Assembly (NCBI RefSeq): GCF_947179165.1
Contig: NC_077248.1
Coordinates: forward strand, 14,787,256-14,851,255
Direction of reading: 5' to 3'
Length of the DNA: 64,000 nucleotides
DNA from: Solanum dulcamara
Taxonomy: Eukaryota; Streptophyta; Magnoliopsida; Solanales; Solanaceae
The notes below the pieces were generated by a model that saw only the letters and a program-made list of their open reading frames with translations, did not search any database and was not told the DNA's origin. Each line of letters starts with the position of its first letter. Within the stretch, counting starts at the first letter, position 1. A program made the translations under genes and the position numbers. This document shows, in pieces, positions 24,848 through 35,789 of this stretch.

Positions 24848-25731
24848 TCAATCCAAATACTTGAATCTTCGAATTTCAAGCTTGTGCACCATCTTCTCAA
24901 AAATTGTAGTTTGTAGAGACTTGATAAATAAATCTGTCATATTATTTCTTGAACAATCATCCATATTATAGCTTGAACAAATTTGTTACACGTTGATATC
25001 ACCGTTCTTGGGAGCTCAAGTGTGTAGAAAAACTTTGGCGAAATTTCTTCATTTTATCTTTTTTTATGAATTATCCCTTATGGATCAAAGAATTCTGCAA
25101 GTTCCTCACTTCAACTTCTTTAAGCAAATAATCAATTGTATTTTGAAAACTCTTCAAGAGTTGCAATTCAAGTCATCAACTTGCATAACAATACAAAAGA
25201 TTCTTGATTAATTTAATCCATATGAGAATTATAAATAAGTTTTTCAAAAATTTGTATATGCTTTATGTATTTTGAATCCATCAAATAATTTCATATCAAT
25301 TTTGTCAAATGACAATATTCAATAATAAATGCATGACATCTTCTAGTGTCGAGATAGCAAGTCAAATAAGCTTTACACTTACCAAGATGCATCATTCAAC
25401 CTTTCACTTGATAAACATTTCTACATCAGCATATTTTAATAGATCATAGAATTCAGATATTTATAATCTTTTACAATAGTGCGCTATATTGTATCAAAAA
25501 TATCATCGATGATATATCATTTTATATCGATTCACAGTATGACATAACTTATTGAGACCTCATCACTTTATTATTTTAAGATACGTACCTACCCCCTCGC
25601 ATGAGGTTCATGCATTGTTATATCATAGGCTCTTCAAAATCATATTGCCTCTTTATTATGATATCTTGATCCTTTGTTCCTCCCTCGTTTTTAAGGATTA
25701 TTTTATTTAGAACCGATTAGTCTATCATGCA
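24848..25731 (-). mobile_element. Copia pol C-terminal remnant (minus)
   Basis: On the minus strand around 25040-24985 it reads ISPKFFYTLELPKNGDIN, and at about 24945-24848 NMTDLFIKSLQTTIFEKM then VHKLEIRRFKYLD and TGA (24848-24850). This is the RNase H end and terminal motif of a copia polyprotein, a close relative of the one at 10482. Further from the stop the sequence decays into stop-rich frames. The remnant is interrupted at 25736 by a solo LTR. Confidence 0.8.
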
Positions 25732-28142
25732 TCATGTGTCACTCCTCGGGAGGGTACCTTAAAAGTGCTGACACTCAAAAATCATTGTTGGCTCCCAAGC
25801 GAACCACTTGGCCTACTCACACATTCACTTACTTAGCGGGAGACTTAATTTGATAGAAAAATACATCTTAGTAGACTATCTCAATCAACAATCTAAATCA
25901 TTCCATATTAGAAGAATAACTTTAACCAAAATGGCCCAAGTCAACTCAAAGGATAATAGTTTTAAAGAAAACAAATCCAAAAAATAGAAACATCAACTCT
26001 AAATCTATCACTGTCTAGTCTATGAAGCATCTATACTATTCAACTAGATGGTGCCAATGACAAGTTCATGACTACCTCAAGAAATAGAAATTACTAAACT
26101 CCAAAGAAGGAAAATATAAATGATATCCTCTAAATGCAGGGAGGACTCACCAATAACTGAAAGTAGAATGATCCTCAACGATACATTTGTTGATGATCTT
26201 TATCACCTGTATTTGCATCATGAAACGATGTAGGCCAAATGGTATTAGTACACGGAATGTACGAATATGTAAAACGATAGGAAAATAATAATCATCAAGA
26301 TAGAATAAGCTCAAGAGATACTCAACTCAGATAACTCGACTCAGGATAATAACTCAACTCAGTAAAATAGCACAAGTTTGAAAGTAAAACTATGTTTTAA
26401 GAAGAACTCAGTAATATGCAACTCAATCAGATCATATCATATACTATCATGCACTATTTGAGAGTTTCTCTAGTCCGACATCCATCATCTATGAGTCGGT
26501 GATGTATAACGAGCCAACGTTGTTGCCACATCCGTCCGATACTTTGCCAAGATAGGGGACGAATCAACCAATTTTGGATCCACAATCAATCAAATCAAGT
26601 CCTCTTTTGGGACAAAAAGGGAAACATCCGATTTTAGGTTCAATCCTCACCTACGCTGGCTACAAGTTTATTGAATTTAAGTTGTTATTTACTCTCATCC
26701 AATTTAGTGTTCGATACTCCTTCCAAGACTCAATATGCTTATAAGACTCCAATCAATCCCTTCGATTAACTCAAATCAATTAGTTCAATCAAACCATTCG
26801 ACTAGTGTCATTGGACTCTTTTCAAAACTCAATATCATCTTGAATCTTTAGACTCCTTCAAATCAACTCATTGAGACTCAACACTCAATTCTTTTAAATC
26901 TTTTAAAACATGCAAAGACTCAATTTAAAAAATTGTACTTCATTAAATACATGACAACCATTAATCTCAACTCAAAATAATGCATAATGAAATCATGATC
27001 AAAATAATAATAATTTTAAAGACTCTTTGAACTCAACTCATGCTCGACTCAATCCAGTCAGGACAATCACAATTCGTCCCTTCAAACTCAATTTATGCAT
27101 AAAATCAAATACAATCCTCAATTAAGGTTCATGTGAATGAAAACATGAACATGTATCTCAAATAAATTACTCAACTCATAAATACCATCAATACTTGTTT
27201 AAATAGGTACTAGAAACTTAACAAGATAATAGATAATTCAAGAATTCAATTCAAGAAACTCAGGATCTCAAACTCAAACTCAATTCAACCAATAGAAGTG
27301 AAAGGGCATGTGGACAAATGCAATCCAACGTTTAGATTATCCTTACATACCTTATACGCTCCTAATTCTTGAGAAAGATGAGATCTTTGGAGGAAGAGAT
27401 GGAAGGAATCCATTTTGTTGAACCTTAGAGGTGGATTTTCTTGAAAATCTATAGATTTCATGGGCAAAAGATATTAATTGATGTTAAGATAAAGAAATTA
27501 TGGAATTCTATGGTCAAATCTTACCTTGGATATTGGATGAACCTTGGAGGAAGTTAGTTTCTTGAGAACTTCTCTTTTTAGGGTAAATATTTGAACTAGG
27601 AAGATGAATTACATCTTTGGGGTTTTATTAAAAGCCTCAAGTTCATAATAGCATGTGGAAAATGCTTCGGGCGCGCTGAAAACGTGTGGAGAGGGCAGTA
27701 GCTGCTACCTCATTTATACTAGCGCATGGAAAGTGTCTCGGGCGCGCGGTCGGCGCGCGACAAGACAATGCACAGTAAAATGGGCATAACATTTTACTCC
27801 GAAGTCCAATTGATGCAAACTTAGTGGCGTTGAAAAGAAGATTCATAGACCTTTAATTTGATAGATTATGGGCCACCTAACTCCTTATATATATTAAGAT
27901 ATATGGTCATTTGAAATTGACCTAAGTAAAATCTTTTACTGAAACTAAATCAGTAAGAAAGCTTTCATCTCAACTTTGTGCTAGAGGATTCTTATGACCT
28001 CAATTCATCTCCAAATCTATTCTCACACTGAAGAATTAACCTTCACATATGTAAACAATTATGAATCATCCGGTACAACCCCATACATATATAATGGATG
28101 GCTTAGTCTTAGATTTAATTTTTTTAAAGGTGTTACATCATG
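25732..28142 (-). repeat. Solo LTR (2,401 bp) with TCATG target duplication
   Basis: The LTR runs 25737-28137. On the minus strand it starts TGTAACACCTTT and ends GGAGTGACA. It is flanked on both sides by TCATG (25732-25736 and 28138-28142), a perfect 5-bp target duplication. No coding sequence is inside, which is the expected product of LTR-LTR recombination that removed the internal region. The family differs from the LTR at 1392-3714. Small ORFs at 27285-27846 are non-coding LTR sequence. Confidence 0.85.
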
Positions 28143-29495
28143 CATGTCATAGACTCTGTCCTTTAAGGACATTTAATAGGAGTATTTCCAACTCTTGATT
28201 GCTTATTATCTCCCCCTTATGATAAAGAAACTAACATATCTCTCAATCTACAGAACAAGTAAATACAACACCATAAGCACATATATACAGAACAGACTTA
28301 ACCAATATCATCTCCTAACCAGTACACAACATTATCGCAGTTCATCAGTCTCAATATCATGCAATTTCACAGAAGGATCCTCTCATAGGACCTACAACCA
28401 CTCATTTATGTGTGGGAATGTAACACCCAATCCAAGGTTATGTGGGAATGTGTCACCCAATCCAAATATGCGTCGGAACGTGACACTCGATCCAAATATG
28501 TATCGGAACGTAATACCCGATCCAAGTATACAAGTCAGCCATAATCACAGTGAATAGTCAAACTATCATATCTACCAAGAATAGGTTCATTACAAGTCAT
28601 GGTCAGTAAGTAATCATTTCACATAGATCATTTAGTTCTTCCCTATTCATATACACACATGTATACAGTGGAATAATTTAGCAAGTACATGAATCACATA
28701 CAGGAAACAAACCATCACCTACCTCAAAACCAAGCTTGACTATTCTAAAGTGTAGGAGCTTTCCCTTTCCTATTTCATTCGGCTTTTTCTTGGTCTAAAA
28801 ACAATAATAATATACAAATAATCAATACAATGGCCTAATATATATGAATTATAACATAATTCCCCTCCTAGGCCAAATCTATGATACTAACCCCCATTTA
28901 GGGCTATTTTTCACTATTAGTTTCAGGCCAAAACTCTTCCCCAATGATCACCCCCCATAGATTATGGGTTCTAGGAATTAAATTATAAGTTTTGGGAGTA
29001 ATTTACTTAACTTTGGCATAAATTATGGTGGAAACCAACAAGAATTTGCCCTATGTCACTTCTGGTTCCTTAAGAATGAAGTAAAGGTGAATAAAATCAT
29101 TTTGAGACTTTTTCCCAACTTAAGTCACGTTCTTTCTTGCCACAGCGGGACCATCTCGCTCTGGCGACCCCGCACTGGTGGAATATGCGGAGATAGTGAG
29201 CTCATAAAGAGTCTCCAAGTCTCCCATATCACAATGTCCAATTTCAAGAATTTTACTTGCCTGAATATGATTTTGTAAAGTCGTACATGCTTCATATTGT
29301 TATGGCTATTAGCTTACCCAATCAAATTAAATATTCAATCCCCATCCAAATCTGAATCACCTTAGACTTTTCCTAACTCAGAATTCGTCAAAGTCTGACC
29401 TAGGCTCAATTTTTTTCGAAATTACTACTCAAGATTTTCTGGCCCGAATTCATTTCTTATTGGCTTTCCCGTAATGACAGAGGCATGTCGTTACA
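28143..29495 (-). repeat. LTR-like sequence of the middle gypsy element (3' LTR, truncated) with subrepeats
   Basis: On the minus strand an LTR start TGTAACGACATGCC lies at 29495, just downstream of the pol end at 29579. The LTR then runs to about 28200, where its other end is not found. Positions 28410-28530 hold four imperfect repeats of about 30-36 bp (GGAATGTAACACCCAATCC, GGAACGTGACACTCGATCC and relatives), a pattern often seen in Solanaceae gypsy LTRs. A polypurine-like AAGGGGGAGATAATAAG on the minus strand near 28190-28215 belongs to another, unidentified element or a truncated junction. Confidence 0.6.
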
Positions 29496-32400
29496 ATAGA
29501 TACTAATTTAATCATTACTCGTCTCCGAGTGACCAACTAGGAAAAACAAGCTAAGATAGAGATAGAGTAGTACCTGATTCAACGAACAACTGGATACTTG
29601 TCCTGCATGTCTTTTTCGGTATCCCAAGTAGCTTTCTTTACTGGACGATGCTTCCATTGATATTTAACAGACTTGATTTCTTTGGTTCTTAGCTTCCGTA
29701 CATCACAATCCAAGATTACCACTAGCTCTTCTTCATACTGAAGATCATTATCTAATAAGACTGAGTCCCATTTAATGATGTAATCCCTATCCCCATGGTA
29801 CTTCTTCAACATTGACACATGAAACATCGGATTTACTTTTGACAAGCTATGCGGTAAAGTCAATCTATAAGCCACTAGTCCTACGCGGTCAAAAATCTCA
29901 AAAGGACCAATGTAACGAGGACTGAGTTTACCCTTCTTAACAAATTTCATTACCCCCTTAATGGGTGACACTGTCAGTAATATTTTCTCATCAGCCTGGA
30001 ATGCCATGTCCCTTACCTTACTGTTAGTATATTCTTTTTGGCGACTTTGAGCCGCTAGAAGCTTAGCTTGGATGCTCCTACCTTTTTCCTGAGCATGCTT
30101 CACTAAGTCCACCCTCAAAGGCTCCACTTCTTCAATTTCAAACCATCCTATAAGAGACCTACATCCCCTCCTATAAAGAGCTTCGAATAGTGTCATCCCA
30201 TACTAGAGTTGTAACTATTATTGTAGGAGAACTCATACAAAGGCAAGAACTTATCCTAATGTCCCCCAAAATCCATCACACATTCTCTCAATATATCTTT
30301 CAGCACTTGGATGTTCCTCTCTGACTTTCCATTTGTCTGTGGATGAAAGGCTGTGCTAAAAGTAAGTTGAGTGCCTAACACTTCATGCAACTTTCTCTAA
30401 AATTTAAAGGTAAACTGCGTACCATGATCTGAACTGATAGAAAGGGGCACCTCGTACAACCTCACTATCTCCTTCACATAAATTCTTGCCAACTGTTGTG
30501 CATTTTAGTCCACTCTAACCAAAATGAAGTGGGTTGACTTTGTCAATCTGTCAACCACCACCCAAATGGAATCATACTTGCCTAAGGTCTTGGGGAGTCC
30601 CACCCCAAAGTCCATAGCTATCCTTTCTCACTTCTATTCAAGAATGGGCCTCCTTTGGAGCAAACGTGCAGATCTTTGGTGCTCATATTTCACCTGCTGA
30701 AAATTCTTGCACTTAGCTACATATTCGGCTATGTCTTTCTTCATACCCGACTACTAATACAGATGCTTCAAGTCTTGATACATCTTGGTCAGTTTGGGAT
30801 GAATAGAGTACCTCGAACCTTGGGATCGGATAATACTTTCTGGATTAAACCATCTATTTGAGGAGCAAAAATCCTTCCCCAAAAGTTGAGCACCCTACCT
30901 GAGTCAAGGACTGAATCTTGAGCCTTGCCCGTCAAAATGTTTTCACTAATCTCATTCAAGTTCACATCCTCAAACTGCTTGGCCTTAATTTCTTCAATAA
31001 AAGTGGGTCAACACTGCTATTACCCCACCCTTCTCTGATATGCCTAGCCTCATGAATTTGGTCTCCAAGGCCTTAATCTCTCTAGCTAGAGGCCACTTGT
31101 AAGCTCCCAAACATGCTAGACTGCCCATACTAACTGGTTTTCGGCTCCATTAGTCTGCTACGACATTAGCCTTACCTAGATGATACTGAATGGTGACATT
31201 ATAGTCTTTGAGCAATTCCATCCATCTTCACTGTCTCAAGTTCAAATCTTTCTGGGTGAATCCATGCTGTAAACTCTGATGGTCAGTATACATCTCGCAC
31301 TTGACACTATAAAGATACTGCCTCCAAATTTTTTAGAGCAAATACTATCGCTGCCAACTCAAAGTCATGAGTCGGGTAGTTTTTCTCATACACCTTCAAC
31401 TGCCGTGAAGCATATGCTATAACATTTTTTCCTATATCAACACATCACCCAAAACTGAATGAGAAGCATCACAATAAATAATAATGTATTTACCTTCAAT
31501 CGGTAGGGTCAAGATAGGTGATGTGGTCAGAAGAGTCTTGAGCTTTTAGAAGATCTCTTTGCATTTATCAGTCCACTCGAAGGATACCTCTGTTTTAGTC
31601 AACCTTGTTAAATAGGTAGCGATAGAAGCAAAGTTCCTCATGAACCGATGATAATAACTAGCAAGTCCCACAAAACTCCTAACTTCATTCACAGAGCTAG
31701 GCCAAACCCAATCCTTAATCTCTTCAATCTTTTGTGGTTCTACCATTACCCTTCCTTTGAAACAACATGAACCAAGAAGGCTACTGAAGGCAACTAGAAT
31801 TCACACTTAGAAAATTTTGCACACAGTTTCTGCTTCCCCAAAACACCTAGAACAATGCAAAGACGGTCTGCATGTTCTTGCTCTCTCCTTGAAAATACCA
31901 CAATATCATCTATAAATACAATTACGAAAGAATCTAGGAATGGCTTGAAAAACCCATTCATCAAACTAATGAAGGTTGCAGGTGCATTGGTTAGCTCAAA
32001 AGACATTACTTAAAACTTATAGTGCTATATCTCGTTCTAAAGGTGTTTTGGGCACATCCTCAGGCCTAATCTTCAATTGATGGTTCCTAGAGCTGAGATC
32101 AATTTTTGAAAACACTGACGCACCTTGCAACTAATCAACAAAGTCATCAATACATGGCAACAGATAGTTATTTCAAATGCTGACCTTATTCATTTGTCGG
32201 TAATCTATGCACATTCACATGCTACCATTTTTTTTGTTAAAAAATAACATCGGAGCACCCCAGGGAGAAGCACTAGAACAGATAAATCCTTTATTTAGAA
32301 GTTCTTGGATTTGAGCCTTAAGCTCTCTTAATTCTATTGGAGACATGCAGTACGGAGGAATAAAAATTGGGTGAGTGCCTAGCTCAAATCAATACAAAAT

Positions 32401-34138
32401 CTATGTCTCTATCGGGAGGCATACTAGGCAAGTCTATAGGGAACACGTCTAGAAATTCACACACTACCAAAATAGACTCAATTGATGGGGACTCTACATC
32501 AATATTCAAAATATGGGCCAAATAAGCCAAACAACCCTTGCCCCACCATTTTTCTAGCTTGGAGAAAGAATATGACCTTAGCTGTCTTAAGTTTGTACAC
32601 TCATTTCCACTCTAACCTTTCCCTCCCTAGGATCTCTAGAGTCACAATCTTAGCATTATAATTAAGCACAACATAATAAGGGGACAACCAAGTCATGCCT
32701 AAGAGCACATCAAAATCAGTCATGTCTAAAATTACTAAGTCATCCCAAGTTTGGGATCCCATAAATATAACTAAACAAGCACGATAAACATAGGTGACTA
32801 CGACTGACTCTCCAACAGAGGTAGAAACATGGATGGGGCATCAAGTACATCATAAAGTGCATCAAAACCCAATGCATATCTCACTGGCACATATGAATAA
32901 GTGGAACCTGGATCTAACAAAATAGTAGCCATTTGGTCATATACAAAAATAGTACTTTTGATCATCGCATCAGATGCCTCAGCTTCTAGCTTGCTCGAAA
33001 AGGCATAAAAATGATCCTTGTCATTCTAACGGGCCACCTCCCTGCCTGACTGCGCTGCTCCTCAACCTACATTACCATTACCTCGGCTCCATGACCTCTT
33101 GGTTTTCCTTCTTCCCACTTTATAGATGTCCTCTACCATTTCTACCTCTGCCCGTGGGTTCCACTATCCTAGCCTACTGGGGTGCTGAATCTGTCTTGCG
33201 AGGGTGGGAATACTCTTTCCTGATGTTCCTTGGCTCTTTATAATTAAAACAGCTGCGCTTAAAAAATAGCCTGCTACCCGAAAAGAAGATCATTGGACCT
33301 CCTGGGCCGAGGGATACTGTGGAGTACCTGAAAAACTGCCAGTAAATATGGGTAGTGCTGACTGAATTGACCGGGCTGCAATTTTTGGCCTACTTGACCC
33401 TCTAGAATAGGATTTCTGAAAGTTACCTGTACTCTTGGCTTCTTTGCCAAAACTTTGGCCTACCCATCTCGTCTCACTCCCTCTACCTTCTTCAAAAAAT
33501 CAGTGATCTCATTGGAACTCTTGCCTGATGAAGTCATGTGAACTGACAAAACCTGCAGCTCGGGGTTCAACCCTTCACAAATAATTGGATTCCCTCATCC
33601 TCTATAGTTACCAGCTGAGTACTATACTTGGACAATGCATGAAATTTGGCCTCATAAGCGGCCATTGACATATCACCCTGCTCCAATGCTATGAACTCAT
33701 CATTCTTGTGATCTCTTAAGGTACGTGACACATATTTCTCCAGGAACAAGGCATGGAACTGGATCCAAGTAAGTGGGGGCAACATCGATAAACGACACTC
33801 CACGTATGCCTTCCACCACTGCTTGGCGTCACCCTATTGCTGGAAGGTCACAAACTCTACTCCATACTTATGTACTATCCCCAGTTTGTGCAACCTCTCT
33901 TAACAATCAAGGATGAACTAATAAGAATCATCACTCTCAGAACCATGGAAGATTGGAGGCTTAAGCTTCAGGAACTTAGTGAGCATGTCATGCTCAATGT
34001 CGGTCATAACTAGGCGCATAAGTGGTATGAAGAAGACATTAGTGCCTACCACCTAATCTACCAATAGGGTTGCAACAGCAAATGGGGAACAACAGGAGTT
34101 GGTGCTGCGGGCATGGTGGGAAGGGCTCTAGTGCCAGC

Positions 34139-34593
34139 TAGGGGTGTGCATTCAGTTTTTAGTTCAGTTTTGTGTTATTTGATTTCGATTTTTTGATTTT
34201 CAGTTTTGAAAAAGTGTAATCCAATTCAAACAAAAAAAAATGATTTGGTTTAGTTTTTCTCTTTTTGGTTTGGTTTTTTTCGATTCGGCTATTCGGTTAT
34301 GTCAATAATTAATAGCATAATCAACGTTATATTTGCATTCTTAAAAAAAATAAAAATTACATACAATCAGAAGTAATAATATTGAATTCCTTATATATAC
34401 TTTCTAAAATAACTCACAAGTTAAACTTTAAAACATAATACTTAGTAAAATAAGAATGACTAGTGACTCGGGCCTAAATATCCAAATATAATAAATTACT
34501 AATACCTTGATAAAACTCATTTATCCCAAAAAGGGGATAAAAATGGTTAATTATAACTTTAATTCTTAACCTAAATATTATATATGTAATTAG

Positions 34594-34649
<56 letters not shown>

Positions 34650-34770
34650 ATTCAATTTTCTTCAATTTTATTTTTCTAAATCCGAAACTAAACCAAAAAA
34701 CCAAACCAAATTAAAATTTGGTTTAATTTAATTTGATTTTTTAGTTTAATCTGAATAGTGCACACCCCTA
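34139..34770. mobile_element. MITE-like element with TAGGGGTGTGC terminal inverted repeats
   Basis: A 632-bp AT-rich insert within gypsy gag. It starts TAGGGGTGTGCATTCAG and ends CTGAATAGTGCACACCCCTA, giving 11-12 bp terminal inverted repeats and a looser match inside. The interior is rich in GGTTTGGTTT-like tracts and their complement. It encodes no protein. I could not recognise a clear target duplication, so the superfamily (hAT-like is one option) is open. Confidence 0.7.
34596..34646. repeat. (TA)n microsatellite
   Basis: About 25 uninterrupted TA units inside the MITE-like element. The Tyr/Ile-repeat ORF seen here is an artefact of this repeat. Confidence 0.95.
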
Positions 34771-35217
34771 GCTTCGGCGTCCTCCACCTATTCTGCAGTC
34801 TCTCCTTCCTCAACCACTAAGTTTTCCTCTAGCACATCTTGGGGTGCGGGAAGGACCTCCTCTCCTGCTACTTCCTCAGTTGGAGCCTCGCCCCTAACAA
34901 GCACTACTCTTCCCCGACCTTTGTTGTGTCTCCCTCTTCTGCCCCTACCTCGACCGCGTCCTCTTATGGCTTGCTCCTCTTCTGGCTCAATAGGAGCCAT
35001 GGTTCAAACATCGTTGTATCAAGTATTTACCATCTGCGAAAAAGGGAGTCAAAGAGGTTAGATACCAATTGGAATCAAGTCATAGCATGAGGAAAAAGAA
35101 GATAGAGAAACTTTTCCTAAAGTCCTGTAGCCTTTCAAAAAAAAGTATAGACATCTCCGTACCGTTTCGTAAGACTCTACTAGACTCATTTTGGTACAAC
35201 GATATCAACGAACCTAT

Positions 35218-35780
35218 GGCTTTTATACCAACTTTGTGATGATTCTAACCCGCTGTGATTGACATCCACACTAACCCTTCGGTGGAAGAACCATTATTAC
35301 AATCCAAATAAACAATTAACGCACGATATATGACATTTAAGGTACTAAATGGATTAAATATAAGAGAAAAGGGTGTTGAGTTTCCATAAACTCTGCTAGT
35401 TCTACAATCTTGCAAAAATACCCCTAGAACTCGAAAGTCGAAGTACAAAAATTCTAAACAAAACAACAAGTGTAGGAAAGGGGATACAACCTCAAAAGTC
35501 ATAGAAACAAATAAACAATGAAGACAGAGTCTTGAAAGAAGGGCTAGAATAAGAAGAGCCCATGGCAGCCTAAAAGAATTGACTCACCCTTGAACTCTAG
35601 TATCTAATAGTCCTCTATTCTAGCTCTATCAGTAGCTGTCTTAATATGCCCTGAGCAAGAGTAGTATTAGTACACAAAAATAATAGTATACTGGTAGGAT
35701 CATGTGGCTAGCCAGTAAGCGAGACATGAATAACTAAATACAGCACCAGTTCACAGGCCAAAGTTAGAGCACAAATATAG
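35218..35780 (-). repeat. Truncated 5' LTR and decayed PBS of the middle gypsy element
   Basis: The LTR inner end (minus strand ...GAATCATCACA) is at 35235, followed after a few bases by TTGGTATAAAAGCC (35217-35230), a mutated tRNA-Met-type primer site. LTR sequence continues up to about 35780, where plus-strand gag of another element begins. The LTR start is missing, so the element is cut here. Confidence 0.65.
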
Positions 35781-35789
35781 GAGCAGCGT

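Larger units (their letters stand above)
29579..35000 (-). pseudogene. Ty3/gypsy chromovirus gag-pol (minus), heavily decayed
   Basis: Pieces of one element in several frames, low to high coordinate being 3' to 5'. 29579-30196: integrase C-terminus, GPY/F-like [15 protein letters not shown] and chromodomain-like [20 protein letters not shown]. About 30200-30760: integrase core and zinc finger. 31546-31746: RT-RNase H link (VRSFVGLASYYHRFMRNF). 31794-32006: RT core with [18 protein letters not shown]. 32160-32300: upstream RT. 32600-32950: protease. 33567-33803: gag (FLEKYVSRTLRDHKNDEF, MSMAAYEAKFHALSKY). 34788-35000: gag N-terminus, an Arg/Gly-rich RGRGRGRRGRHNKGRGR followed by an acidic stretch. 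Many stops and shifts; not functional. A MITE-like element splits gag at 34139-34770. This family differs from the one at 3.9-8.5 kb. Confidence 0.85.

Noticed and set aside
28410..28530. Regular repeats that could suggest a CRISPR-like array
   Set aside because: Units are adjacent imperfect LTR subrepeats without unique spacers, in a plant retroelement.
34474..34704. ORF with a long Tyr/Ile repeat
   Set aside because: It is the translation of a (TA)n microsatellite.
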